Below the pieces are notes generated by a model. The model was not told the origin of the DNA. It was given only the letters and a program-made list of their open reading frames with translations, and ran no database searches. A program made the translations under genes and the position numbers. Below, piece after piece: positions 49,482-58,332 of a DNA stretch of 64,000 nt (position 1 is its first letter; each line of letters starts with the position of its first letter). The DNA is from BOG-938 sp048498155 (lineage in GTDB: Bacteria; Pseudomonadota; Alphaproteobacteria; Caulobacterales; Caulobacteraceae): the NCBI GenBank assembly GCA_048498155.1, contig JBEHYN010000003.1, forward strand, positions 58,708-122,707, written 5' to 3'.

Positions 49482-50762
49482 GTGACCAACGCATTCCGAT
49501 CCCTCGGCAACTATAACTACCGGCTTTGGGCGGGCGGGGCGATCGTGTCCAATGTCGGCACCTGGATGCAGCGCACCGCCCAGGACTGGCTGGTGCTGAC
49601 CCAGCTGACCCACAACAACGCCACGGACATGGGCATTGTCATGGCGCTGCAGTTCGGCCCGCAAGTCCTGCTGCTGCCCATCACCGGCTACACCGTCGAC
49701 CGTCTGGACACGCGCAAGATCCTCATCGCCACCCAATCGGCCATGGGCGCCCTCGCTCTGGGCCTGGGGCTGCTCACCGTTACCGGAGTGGTGCAGATCT
49801 GGCATGTCTATGTGTTTGCCTTCCTGCTCGGCTGCGTGGGCGCCTTCGATTCCCCGGCGCGGCAGGTTTTCGTATCCGAGCTGGTCGGTCAGGAGCATCT
49901 GTCCAACGCCGTGGGGCTGAACTCCACCTCGTTTAACGCGGCGCGCATGCTGGGTCCGGCCGTCGCCGGCATTCTGATCGCCGCAGTGGGCACCGGCTGG
50001 GTGTTCCTGATCAACGCCGTCTCCTTTCTGGCGGTGCTCACCTCCCTATGCTTGCTGCGCGTGCATGAATTGCACCGAAGCAATCGCCCAGGCCCATCGC
50101 GGTCCGGTTTGCTGGAGGGGTTCGGCTATGTGTGGCGGCGGCCTGAGCATTTGGCGGTGCTGTTGATGCTGTTTCTGATCGGCACCTTCGGGGTCAATTT
50201 TCCGATCTTCATCTCCACCATGTCCGTGACGGTGTTTCACAAGGGCGCCGGCGAGTACGGTCTGCTCACCTCGATGATGGCGGTGGGCTCGGTGTCCGGC
50301 GCCTTCCTGGCGGCCAGGCGCTCCAAGTCCCGTATCGGCGTGCTGATCGTCGGAGCCACATTGTTCGGGACCGGCCTGGGGCTGGGCGCCTTGATGCCCA
50401 ACTATTGGTTTTTCGGCCTAGCCCTGGCGGTGGTTGGCGTGGCGGCCCAGACCTTCACCACGTCCTCCACCAGTCTGCTCCAACTCTCCACCGAGCCTGC
50501 CATGCGCGGGCGGGTTATGGCGATCATGCTGGCCATCGCCCTGGGCGGCACGCCGATCGGGGCGCCCATCGTCGGCTGGGTGGCCGACCGTTTCGGCCCG
50601 CGCTGGGCGTTGTGCGTGGGCGCCGCGGCAGGCTTCAGCGCGGCGCTGGTGGGATTGATCTATCTGGTGCGCTATCGCGGATTGAGCGCGCGCTTGGAGG
50701 GGGGCCGCATCCGCTTCGCCCTGACCGAAAGCCCCGCGCCCACCGCCTCCGAGCAGGCGTGA
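49482..50762 (+). CDS. MFS efflux transporter (MFS_3/EntS-like)
   Basis: 426 residues, GTG start, 12 predicted membrane helices. The opening NYNYRLWAGGAIVSNVGTWMQR is typical of the MFS_3 (EntS/transmembrane secretion effector) group. The interhelical GRVMAIMLAIALGGTPIGAPIVGW segment belongs to the second half. Members export siderophores, drugs or small effectors. The substrate is unknown, but regulation by the upstream MarR protein is likely. Confidence 0.88.
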   Translation: MTNAFRSLGNYNYRLWAGGAIVSNVGTWMQRTAQDWLVLTQLTHNNATDMGIVMALQFGPQVLLLPITGYTVDRLDTRKILIATQSAMGALALGLGLLTVTGVVQIWHVYVFAFLLGCVGAFDSPARQVFVSELVGQEHLSNAVGLNSTSFNAARMLGPAVAGILIAAVGTGWVFLINAVSFLAVLTSLCLLRVHELHRSNRPGPSRSGLLEGFGYVWRRPEHLAVLLMLFLIGTFGVNFPIFISTMSVTVFHKGAGEYGLLTSMMAVGSVSGAFLAARRSKSRIGVLIVGATLFGTGLGLGALMPNYWFFGLALAVVGVAAQTFTTSSTSLLQLSTEPAMRGRVMAIMLAIALGGTPIGAPIVGWVADRFGPRWALCVGAAAGFSAALVGLIYLVRYRGLSARLEGGRIRFALTESPAPTASEQA

Positions 50763-50796
50763 AAACGGCCCCGGAGGTTTCCCGCCGGGGCCGTTT
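50763..50796 (+). terminator. Bidirectional hairpin between the MFS gene and rplL
   Basis: AAACGGCCCCGG (50763–50774) pairs with CCGGGGCCGTTT (50785–50796). T-runs flank it on both strands, so it can end the exporter transcript and also that of rplJL coming from the other side. Confidence 0.75.
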
Positions 50797-50805
50797 AAAT
50801 TTGAT

Positions 50806-50837
50806 CCGCTCACGCCGGCGAATGCCGGGACGAGCGG
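50806..50837. repeat. Short double palindrome downstream of rplL
   Basis: Outer CCGCTC/GAGCGG (50806–50811, 50832–50837) and inner CCGGC/GCCGG (50815–50819, 50824–50828). It looks like a REP-type element or an extra terminator stem for rplJL. Confidence 0.5.
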
Positions 50838-50854
50838 AGAAATGGATGACTTGA

Positions 50855-51241
50855 TTACTTGATCGCGACGGTGGCGCCGGCTTCTTCCAGCTTCTTCTTG
50901 ATCTCTTCGGCTTCTTGCTTGGACACGTTTTCCTTGACGGCCAGAGGAGCGCCTTCGACCAGGTCCTTGGCTTCCTTCAGACCCAGATCGGAACGAACCG
51001 AACGGACTTCCTTGATCACGTTGATCTTCTTGTCGCCGCCAGCCATCAGCATGACGGTGAATTCGGTTTGTTCTTCGACCGCTTCAGCCGGAGCTGCGCC
51101 GCCGCCGGCCGCAGGAGCGGCGAAGGCCACGGGGGCGGCTGCAGAGACGCCCCACTTGTCTTCCAGGAGCTTGGACAGTTCAGCGGCTTCCAGAACGGTC
51201 AGGGTGGACAGTTCGTCGACGAGTTTTTCGAGCTTGGACAT
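50855..51241 (-). CDS. rplL: 50S ribosomal protein L7/L12
   Basis: 128 residues. It has the N-terminal dimerisation helix region (LEKLVDELSTLTVLEAAELSKLL), an Ala/Gly/Pro hinge at about 33–55, and the factor-binding C-terminal domain with KINVIKEVRSVRSDLGLKEAKDLVEGAP. It forms the ribosomal stalk with L10. It lies 51 nt after rplJ. Confidence 0.98.
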   Translation of the reverse strand: MSKLEKLVDELSTLTVLEAAELSKLLEDKWGVSAAAPVAFAAPAAGGGAAPAEAVEEQTEFTVMLMAGGDKKINVIKEVRSVRSDLGLKEAKDLVEGAPLAVKENVSKQEAEEIKKKLEEAGATVAIK

Positions 51242-51292
51242 GATGTTTTCCTAGGATGGGATGTGTGTGCGGATTGAGGAGATGACCGGCGA

Positions 51293-51814
51293 CTACGCCG
51301 CGGCGTCCTTCGTCGCATACGCGTTGAAAACGCGGGCGAGTTGGCCAGCCGGAGCCTGCAGCACGCCGGCGACCTTGGTGGCCGGGGCGTTGAGAAGGCC
51401 GATAAGCTGGGCGCGGATCTGATCCAGGGACGGCAGGGTGGCGAGCGCGCTCACCGCCTTGAGGTCCAGGACAGTCGTTTGACCGAGCAAGCCGCCGACC
51501 ACCGAGAATTTCTCGTTGTCCTTGGCGTACTGGGTGACGACCTTGGCGGCGGAGACAGCGTCCGGTCCGTAGGCGATGGCGACGGGACCTTTGAACAGGG
51601 CAGTGCCCTCTTCGCCGGCCGCGCCGTCCAGAGCCTTCTGGATCAGGGTGTTCTTCACCACCTGCAGCTTGGCGCCTTCCTTGCGGAGGCGTCCGCGCAG
51701 TTCAGTCATTTCCGCAACCGTAAGACCCATGTAGTGGGTCACGACGACAGCGCCGGAGTCTGCCAGGACGCCTTTCAGCGTCTCGATCGACTCAGCTTTT
51801 TGAGCGCGGTCCAT
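51293..51814 (-). CDS. rplJ: 50S ribosomal protein L10
   Basis: 173 residues with MDRAQKAESIETLKG at the start, VVVTHYMGLTVAEMTELRGRLRKEGA as the rRNA-binding part, and a C-terminal helix that binds L7/L12 dimers. It is normally co-transcribed with rplKA, but here separated from them by about 4 kb and preceded by its own long leader. Confidence 0.97.
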   Translation of the reverse strand: MDRAQKAESIETLKGVLADSGAVVVTHYMGLTVAEMTELRGRLRKEGAKLQVVKNTLIQKALDGAAGEEGTALFKGPVAIAYGPDAVSAAKVVTQYAKDNEKFSVVGGLLGQTTVLDLKAVSALATLPSLDQIRAQLIGLLNAPATKVAGVLQAPAGQLARVFNAYATKDAAA

Positions 51815-52264
51815 TGCGGTCTCCGTTACTCACGTTAGGCGGCCGGACTATCCGGCAGCCGAAAGCGGCTATGGCCGGAAAGGATGCCCTTCCCGGCTTT
51901 GCCGTTCGACCTGTCCCGAGAGCGTCGGCCGCACGCCCATCCCAAAGGATGATGACGTGGGGCGTTCTGCGTCCCGTCTCCCTACGGCGTGGAAGGGCTC
52001 TTCCAAGCTTATGGTCCGGGTGACCCCCGAACCCCGCAGTTCTCGGACAGGAGGGGGCCTTGAGAGGCCCCCGCCCCGCTCCCTTACGGGAGCGAATTCG
52101 CGCCCGGCCCGCTAAGGCCGAGACTTGAAGCGGCGCGTGTACACGACGGGCGGCCAAAACTCAAGGCGCGGATGCCGTTGAGCCAAGGGCGCCGGTGGCT
52201 CGCAGGCGGGATGTCGCCGAGACCGCTGACGAGCGAGCCAGGTCACAATTGACCCGGGGAAGCG
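51815..52264 (-). promoter_or_regulatory. Structured leader of rplJ (L10 leader candidate)
   Basis: 450 nt without a gene. On the minus strand it holds strong stems: CGCTCCC/GGGAGCG (52094–52088, 52083–52077) and GGGGGCCT/AGGCCCCC (52072–52065, 52060–52053, 4-nt loop). Further GC-rich stems follow towards rplJ. An L10-binding autoregulatory leader is expected here from what is known of rplJL operons. I could not match the conserved kink-turn by eye. Confidence 0.5.
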
Positions 52265-54280
52265 TCAGTCGTCGGTGACGTCGAGATTGATACCCACCAT
52301 GCCAAGAAATTCATCGTTCGGTCCGAACCGTGGCTCGGCCTTGGTGTGCAAAATCCGAATCTGCCCATCGGCGCGACGATATCGAGCCTGAGCCGTGAAG
52401 GGCTGGCGCTGTGACATTCCGATGCGGAACACTTCGAAGAGAGGCTCGGCATCCTCGGCAAGCAGCGTCGAATTCCAACCGAAGCTGGAGAGGCTCGCCT
52501 CGTCCACCCCCCAAAACTCCCGCTGGGCCTTATTGAGGTAAATGCAACGCCCCTGTTCGTCCCCTACCCACAACATAACCGGCAGCAACTCTGCGATTGG
52601 GACAAACGCTTCCGCCCCGAGTTGGGCAGCCCGGAGGTTCCGCAACCTATCCGCCATGTTGGTGTCGGCGATCGCGGCGGCGCCATCATGCGCCCGCTGA
52701 ACCTGTTGCGCTTGCGAATCAGGGATCGGCTCACTGCCAAACAGGCGACGCAGGAGTCGCGTGAGATCGGCTTGGCTATACGGCTTGGCAATACGCGGCC
52801 GCCTCGTTGACCCAGGTATTGATGGCATCTCAGCGTAGCCGGACGCCAACACCACGTTGAGGCCTGGCCAGCGCGCCTCAATCTTGTGCGCCAGTTCAAG
52901 TCCGTTCATGCGCGGCATCGCGTAGTCCGTTATGACCAAGTCAACGGCATGAGAACCGAGCGCTTTCAGGGCTTCCGCGCCAGACCCAGCCGAAATCACC
53001 CTGTGGCCCAGGTCTTCCAGCATGGCGGTTGTGTTCATGAGCACTAGGCCGTCGTCGTCCACGACGAGGACGTCTAGCTGGCGAGTTGAATGATCCGGAT
53101 GTTCATCAAGGAGCTGCTCCTTCTCGGCCACTGCTTGCGCCTGCGGAAACCACAACTCCACTCGGACGCCACGTCCAGGCTCACGCGCCAAGGTGAGGCG
53201 CCCTCCTGATTGCTCGGCGAGACCATGGACCATGGACAATCCGAGCCCCGTGCCTTTGCCGATACCTTTGGTCGTGAAGAAGGGCTCGGTTGCACGGGTG
53301 AGCATTTCGTCATCCATCCCGTAGCCATCGTCAATGACCGCCAGCTTCACATACTGGCCCGCCGGAAGATCCACCGCAGCGTCTGTTCCCAGGGTCACCG
53401 CCGAGGCTTCAAGGGTTATCTCCCCTCCATCCGGCATGGCGTCACGGGCGTTTGTCACCAGATTCAGCAACGCCATTTCAAGCTGATTGGCATCGGTCGT
53501 GGCGGGCGGAAGATGCCGCGAAAATTGGGACTGAAGTTTTATTTCCGGGCCGATCAGGCGGTACAGCAACCCCGACATGCCGGTGACCAGCGCCGGAATA
53601 TCGACGCCTTCGAGGGCTAGCTCCTGTTTGCGAGCAAAGGCTAACAACCTTTGGGTTAGCGCCGCGCCCCGCTGCGCGCCTTGGACTGCATTTTCAAGCA
53701 ACACTGTTGCCTTGGAGTCCTCTGCTGAAAGTCGCTTACGCAACAACTCCAAGCTCCCCAGGATGGCCATGAGCAGGTTGTTGAAGTCGTGCGCAACACC
53801 ACCTGTAAGTTGGCCGATTGCATCCAGCTTCTGAGATTGAAAGAGCTCTTGCCGAGCTTCATCGAGGGCAAGCTGCGCATTTCGCCGATCGGTGATATCG
53901 CGCGTGATCTTCGCGAAGCCGACGATCTTATCAGCGCTGTTTCGAATTGGATCGATGAGAACCAGAGCCCAGAACCGCGAGCCATCCTTGCGCACTCGCC
54001 AGCCTTCATTCTCAAATCGGCCCTCGTCCACAGCCGATTTCAAGGCCTTCGCCGGTAAGCCCACCGCCTGATCTTCGTCAGTGTAGAAACGGGAAAAATG
54101 CTGGCCGATAATCTCGTCTGATCGATAGCCCTTTAGCCGTTCGGCTCCTGGATTCCAGCTCGTCACCCGACCGTGGGTATCCAGCATATAGATCGCGCAA
54201 TCGGTGATGGATTCGATCAACAGTCGGAAGCGGTCATCATCGTCCTGGTCTACCTGGCCAGTCTCCCCCAGATAATTCAT
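52265..54280 (-). CDS. Hybrid PAS histidine kinase with a C-terminal PAS domain
   Basis: 671 residues from the ATG at 54280, which is preceded by a GGGGGGAAAC site. It is cytoplasmic; no membrane segment is visible. Domain order: PAS (about 12–132, LIESITDCAIYMLDTHGRVTSWNPGAERLKGY), a coiled linker, and HisKA with H164 in GGVAHDFNNLL. The ATPase follows (about 262–380; NLVTNARD, DDGYGMDD, GKGTGLGLSM). The receiver has D452 in LVITDYAMPRMNG, and a second PAS lies at about 562–669. A PAS after the receiver is an uncommon order. The gene lies between rplA and rplJ; its partner is unknown. Confidence 0.9.
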   Translation of the reverse strand: MNYLGETGQVDQDDDDRFRLLIESITDCAIYMLDTHGRVTSWNPGAERLKGYRSDEIIGQHFSRFYTDEDQAVGLPAKALKSAVDEGRFENEGWRVRKDGSRFWALVLIDPIRNSADKIVGFAKITRDITDRRNAQLALDEARQELFQSQKLDAIGQLTGGVAHDFNNLLMAILGSLELLRKRLSAEDSKATVLLENAVQGAQRGAALTQRLLAFARKQELALEGVDIPALVTGMSGLLYRLIGPEIKLQSQFSRHLPPATTDANQLEMALLNLVTNARDAMPDGGEITLEASAVTLGTDAAVDLPAGQYVKLAVIDDGYGMDDEMLTRATEPFFTTKGIGKGTGLGLSMVHGLAEQSGGRLTLAREPGRGVRVELWFPQAQAVAEKEQLLDEHPDHSTRQLDVLVVDDDGLVLMNTTAMLEDLGHRVISAGSGAEALKALGSHAVDLVITDYAMPRMNGLELAHKIEARWPGLNVVLASGYAEMPSIPGSTRRPRIAKPYSQADLTRLLRRLFGSEPIPDSQAQQVQRAHDGAAAIADTNMADRLRNLRAAQLGAEAFVPIAELLPVMLWVGDEQGRCIYLNKAQREFWGVDEASLSSFGWNSTLLAEDAEPLFEVFRIGMSQRQPFTAQARYRRADGQIRILHTKAEPRFGPNDEFLGMVGINLDVTDD

Positions 54281-54581
54281 GTTTCCCCCCCTGACACAGA
54301 ACCCAACGAAACGGTCAACGCTGCGGCCTGTATTCGGTTCCAGCGCCGGCTGGTCGTTCTCAACCCGCAGCAACGTGCCTGCGCCATTGGCATCCGGTTC
54401 TGACAAATTCAAAGCCGCGAGCGCGGCAATTCGGCGCCATCGTCGGCACAGCCCAAAGCAAAAGGCCGGCCATTTCGGACCCGTCTTTCCGGGCATTCAT
54501 ATGTTGAGCCTCAAGCCCCGAGATTAGCCAAATCCGCGTCCAGCGAAAATCGGCCGACTTATACGGCTCCTGGCGCTCGGC
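54281..54581. other. Intergenic, no gene recognised
   Basis: 301 nt between the kinase start and the acyltransferase end. It must hold the kinase promoter; a long open frame continues upstream of the chosen kinase start but does not look like protein. Nothing else stands out. Confidence 0.5.
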
Positions 54582-55730
54582 CTAGGGAGCGGACACAGGC
54601 TCCGGTTTGAGCGTCCGGACATGGTTGTCCGCTTGATCGGCCAGCCGACGCCCGATCCGAATGAACGGAACTTCTATATAGCGTTGCGAAAGGTCGGCAA
54701 TGACCAGGCTAATCGCCATGCCCACCAAGATCAGGACGGGCAAGGGAGCAGCGTTATGGGCCAATCGAATAGTGGCGGTAATTATAATCACGTGCCAAAG
54801 ATAAAGACTATAAGACACTCTTCCCAGAAATGTTGGAATTGGGCTAACTAAAATACGATAAAATGGCCCACGCATTGTACACAGGACAATAATAACTGCA
54901 GACCAAAACACCGATATCACAGCCAATGCGCCGTTTGAGAAATTATCAATCCGTGAAATATCTATTGGAGCGAACGAAATTGATATAATTGCTAAAATTC
55001 ACAATATAATAATTGTTTTATTTGAATATTTATCAAGTATATCTTGTAAATATTTTAGATTAATAGCGATTATTATACCAATTACAAACGGAAATACCAT
55101 TCCAGTCGTGTCCAATATCGAGCGGGGAATGCCGTTCATGGAAAAATGCCCAATCACGCTCGCACAGCCGATGGTCAACAAGGCAGTGGAAAAGGTCGCA
55201 GTGTAAGGCTTGCTTCGTGTCACGAAGACAAGAGCCGGAAAAATCATGGAAATCCTGATTTCATCCACCAGGCTCCCCATCGGGTTGTCGAATTGATCGC
55301 TCGCTTGGAGCATCAGCAGGTTGGTCGCCAAGCTCGAAAGCCCTAAAGGCGCGCGCCAGGTGTCGTTAAACCAATCCCCCAACTCCGGCAGCGGCCTGTT
55401 GCCGACCAACAACATCAACAGGGCGGACCCCAGGATCGCGAGCGCGAACGGAGGCCAAATCCGCAATAGGCGCGTCAGAGCAAATGGGGCCCATGCCACG
55501 CGTGGGGTTTCAATAAATCTGAAGGACAGAACCAATCCGCTCAGGACGAAGAAGATAAGCACCGCGGCCGGCCCGTTGATGAAAATCCTCAACGGGGTCA
55601 AGGCCATGTAGGAAACCGCATCCCCGAGCCATGTATGCTGTGGGCTATCTGTCAGTGGACGCACGCCGTGGCTCATCATCACCACGACGGCGGCGACGCC
55701 TCTAAGTGAGTCCAGTGATCTGAGTCTCAT
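54582..55730 (-). pseudogene. Acyltransferase 3 family gene with an in-frame TGA
   Basis: The frame from 55730 encodes a membrane O-acyltransferase (OafA-like). It opens LRSLDSLRGVAAVVVMMSHG with the conserved catalytic His, then IFFVLSGLVLSFRF, with about ten hydrophobic segments in all. A single TGA at 55001–54999 interrupts it after residue 243. Beyond it the same frame continues (ILAIISIS…) to FLGRVSYSLYLWH and the usual basic end, ending at 54582. The region around the TGA is strikingly AT-rich (ATA, TTA, ATT codons). A nonsense mutation or a sequencing error would each explain it. It was likely acquired horizontally. Confidence 0.75.
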
Positions 55731-55805
55731 CGCCCCTCCCGACAGAGAATCTCACCATACACCCTGACCCGCGGCTTCTGCGGAGGCGCCGCATGCGCGG
55801 CTCCA

Positions 55806-55837
55806 AAGAAAAAGGCGGGCCGTTGCGGGCCCGCCTT
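55806..55837 (-). terminator. Terminator after rplA
   Basis: On the minus strand AAGGCGGGCC (55837–55828) pairs with GGCCCGCCTT (55821–55812) around a 6-nt loop, followed by TTTCTTT. It ends the secE–nusG–rplKA transcript and so isolates rplJL. Confidence 0.9.
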
Positions 55838-55860
55838 GATCGTCTTGGCTGTAACGAGCC

Positions 55861-56550
55861 TTACGCTCCGAGGTTGGCCAGATCGACCTTCACGCCTGGG
55901 CCCATGGTCGAAGATAGCGATATCTTCTTGACATAGGTGCCCTTGGCGCCCGCCGGCCGAGCCTTTTGCAGGGCGTCGATCAGGGCGCGGACGTTGGCCA
56001 GCAAAGCGTCCTCGGTGAAGGAGGCCTTGCCCACGCCGGCATGCACGATGCCGGCCTTTTCCACGCGGAACTCGATGGCGCCGCCCTTGGCGTCCTTAAC
56101 GGCCTGGGCCACGTTGGGCGTGACCGTGCCGACGCGCGGGTTGGGCATCAGGCCGCGCGGGCCCAGCACCTTACCCAGACGGCCGACCAGGGCCATCATG
56201 TCGGGGGTGGCGATCACCCGATCGAACTCCATGAATCCGCCCTGGATGCGCTCGACCAGCTCCTCGGCGCCGACGATGTCGGCTCCGGCGGCGGTGGCTT
56301 CAGCAGCCTTGGCGTCCTTGGCGATGACGGCGACGCGCACGTCGCGGCCGGTGCCCGACGGTAGATTGACCACACCGCGGACCTGTTGGTCGGCGTGGCG
56401 CGGATCGACGCCCAGGTTGATGGCGATCTCGACGGATTCGTCGAACTTGGCCTTGGCGTTGGCCTTGACCAGCTTGACGGCCTCTTCCAGGCCGACGGTC
56501 TTGGTGCGGTCGCCGGTGAAGGCTTGGGCGCGTTTTGCGATCTTGCTCAT
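55861..56550 (-). CDS. rplA: 50S ribosomal protein L1
   Basis: 229 residues. Domain I/II pattern with KANAKAKFDESVEIAINLGVDPRHADQQVRG, GADIVGAEELVERIQ, and GLMPNPRVGTVTPNVAQAVKDAKGG. It binds 23S rRNA at the L1 stalk and can repress its own operon. It lies 2 nt after rplK. Confidence 0.98.
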   Translation of the reverse strand: MSKIAKRAQAFTGDRTKTVGLEEAVKLVKANAKAKFDESVEIAINLGVDPRHADQQVRGVVNLPSGTGRDVRVAVIAKDAKAAEATAAGADIVGAEELVERIQGGFMEFDRVIATPDMMALVGRLGKVLGPRGLMPNPRVGTVTPNVAQAVKDAKGGAIEFRVEKAGIVHAGVGKASFTEDALLANVRALIDALQKARPAGAKGTYVKKISLSSTMGPGVKVDLANLGA

Positions 56551-56552
56551 GT

Positions 56553-56984
56553 TCAGCCCTCCACCACGCGCAGGCCCATGGCCTTGGCCGAGCCTTCGAT
56601 GATCCGGGCCGCAGCCTCGATATCGTTGGCGTTCAGGTCCTTCATCTTCTTTTCGGCGATCTCGCGCAGCTGAGCGCGTGTGACCTGACCCACCGTCTCG
56701 CGGCCGGTGGTCTTGGCGCCGGACTGGATGCCCACCGCTTCCTTCAGGAAGAAGGTCGCCGGCGGCGTCTTGGTCACGAAGGTGAACGACTTGTCCTGAT
56801 AAACCGTGATCACCGTGGGCAGGGGCGTACCCTTGGCCACGTTCTCGGTGCGGGCGTTGAACTCCTTGCAGAAGCCCATGATGTTGACGCCGCGCTGACC
56901 CAGGGCCGGCCCGATGGGCGGCGAGGGCGTGGCGGAGCCAGCCTTCACCTGCAGCTTGATATAGCCGAGTATCTTCTTAGCCAT
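56553..56984 (-). CDS. rplK: 50S ribosomal protein L11
   Basis: 143 residues. LQVKAGSATPSPPIGPALGQRGVNIMGFCKEFNA forms the N-terminal domain that binds the GTPase-associated centre, and TKTPPATFFLKEA precedes the rRNA-binding C-terminal domain. The 199-nt gap before it (56985–57183) separates it from nusG and shows nothing recognisable. Confidence 0.98.
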   Translation of the reverse strand: MAKKILGYIKLQVKAGSATPSPPIGPALGQRGVNIMGFCKEFNARTENVAKGTPLPTVITVYQDKSFTFVTKTPPATFFLKEAVGIQSGAKTTGRETVGQVTRAQLREIAEKKMKDLNANDIEAAARIIEGSAKAMGLRVVEG

Positions 56985-57183
56985 GGTCTCTCCTCTGTGG
57001 CCGCCATGGTGTTCGAGTCATGGCCGGCCGATTGAGCCGTGGTGCGGGGTCAGGCTTGCTTCCCCTCCCACGGATTTGACCCGCCGCCCCGGCGGGGCGT
57101 TGGGAATGCGAATGTCGTTCTTACAAGTCGCGCGACGGTCGCCAAAACCGGTGTCCACTTTTGGCTGTCGCGCTTTGGTTAGA

Positions 57184-57753
57184 TCAGGACACCTTCTCGA
57201 CCTGGGCGTATTCCAGTTCCACCGGGGTGGCGCGGCCGAAGATCGACACGGTCACGCGCAGACGCGCGCGCTCCTCGTCGACCTGTTCGACCACCCCATT
57301 GAAGCTTTGGAACGGACCGTCGGTGACCCGCACCGTCTCGCCGTTCTCGAAGCGAATCGCGGGCTTGGGCCGTTCGACCCCCTCCTCGATCGCGCCGATG
57401 ATGCGGGCGACTTCCTTTTCCGACACCGGCATGGGCTTGGAGCCCGAACCGAGGAAGCCGGTAACCTTGGGCGTATTCTTGACCAGGTGGTAGGCTTCGT
57501 CCGTCAGATCCATCTTCACCAGGACATAGCCTGGGAAGAACTTGCGCTCGGAATTGATCTTGCGGCCCCGGCGCACCTCGACAACGTCCTCGGTCGGCAC
57601 CAGGATCTCGGAGAACTTGTCGTCCAGGCCCTGGTTGTGGGCCTGTTCGCGGATGGACTCGGCCACCTTCTTCTCGAAGTTCGAGTAGGCGTGGACGATG
57701 TACCACTTGTGATGGGGATTGGCGGCGTGAGCCTGACCGGTTTCAGCGTTCAT
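57184..57753 (-). CDS. nusG: Transcription termination/antitermination factor NusG
   Basis: 189 residues from the ATG at 57753, which has GAGGA upstream; a TTG at 57765 is less likely. NGN domain: WYIVHAYSNFEKKVAESI and KFFPGYVLVKMDL. KOW domain: GETVRVTDGPFQSFNGVVEQVD. It couples RNA polymerase to ribosomes or Rho. Confidence 0.97.
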   Translation of the reverse strand: MNAETGQAHAANPHHKWYIVHAYSNFEKKVAESIREQAHNQGLDDKFSEILVPTEDVVEVRRGRKINSERKFFPGYVLVKMDLTDEAYHLVKNTPKVTGFLGSGSKPMPVSEKEVARIIGAIEEGVERPKPAIRFENGETVRVTDGPFQSFNGVVEQVDEERARLRVTVSIFGRATPVELEYAQVEKVS

Positions 57754-57761
57754 GACTGTCC

Positions 57762-58073
57762 TCAAGTACCAAGCCGCAGAAGGCCGCTGATCCCGAAGCG
57801 CAGGACCAGGTCCACCAGGGAGAGGAATATGGAGGCCACCACCACCATGATGAGCACCATCACCGAGGTGATCCAGGTCTCCTTGCGCGAGGTCCAGGTG
57901 ATCTTGCGCGCCTCCGCGCGGACTTCCCGGAAAAACTGCGGCAGGGACACGCGCTTCTTGGCGGGCGCCTCGGGCGCGGCGGCGGCCGGCGCGACGACCG
58001 ACGTCGCCGCGGAGCGCGCCGCGGGCGTTTTGGATTTCTGCGCTGTCGGGCGAGCGCCCGGAGACTTGGCCAT
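57762..58073 (-). CDS. secE: Preprotein translocase subunit SecE
   Basis: 103 residues from MAKSPGARP; a TTG 21 nt upstream is an alternative. A long Ala/Pro/Ser-rich N-terminal extension is followed by the conserved amphipathic helix FFREVRAEARKITWTSRKE and a single membrane helix (about 70–90). Single-TM SecE forms are typical of alphaproteobacteria; the extension is longer than usual. Confidence 0.95.
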   Translation of the reverse strand: MAKSPGARPTAQKSKTPAARSAATSVVAPAAAAPEAPAKKRVSLPQFFREVRAEARKITWTSRKETWITSVMVLIMVVVASIFLSLVDLVLRFGISGLLRLGT

Positions 58074-58136
58074 GGCCGGCTCTGAAACTTTCAAATGCGG
58101 CGCTTGAGGCGCCGTTAGATCACAAGGTCTTGTCGG

Positions 58137-58212
58137 TGGCAGGAGTGGAGGGACTCGAACCCACGGCCCTCGGTTTTGGAGACCGATGCTCTACCAGCTG
58201 AGCTACACTCCT
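58137..58212 (-). tRNA. tRNA-Trp (anticodon CCA)
   Basis: A complete cloverleaf on the minus strand. Acceptor AGGAGTG/CACTCCT, D arm GCTCAGCTGGTAGAGC, anticodon stem with loop CTCCAAA (anticodon CCA), T arm with GGTTCGAGTCC, discriminator G and an encoded CCA (58139–58137). It precedes secE, the common tRNA-Trp–secE–nusG order. Confidence 0.98.
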
Positions 58213-58332
58213 AAAGACATCCTCCGACCAGCACCCATCGCGCCGGGAAGCGGCAGCCCCCAGCGCAATCGGAGCGAGGCGTTTATCAGGCGCCGCACCC
58301 CCTCGCAAGCGCCGCCTGCCATGGGGTTCGAA

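Noticed and set aside
54999..55001. Selenocysteine at the in-frame TGA of the acyltransferase gene
   Set aside because: The family has no known selenoprotein members, the site is in a membrane region rather than a catalytic motif, and no obvious bacterial SECIS stem follows it.
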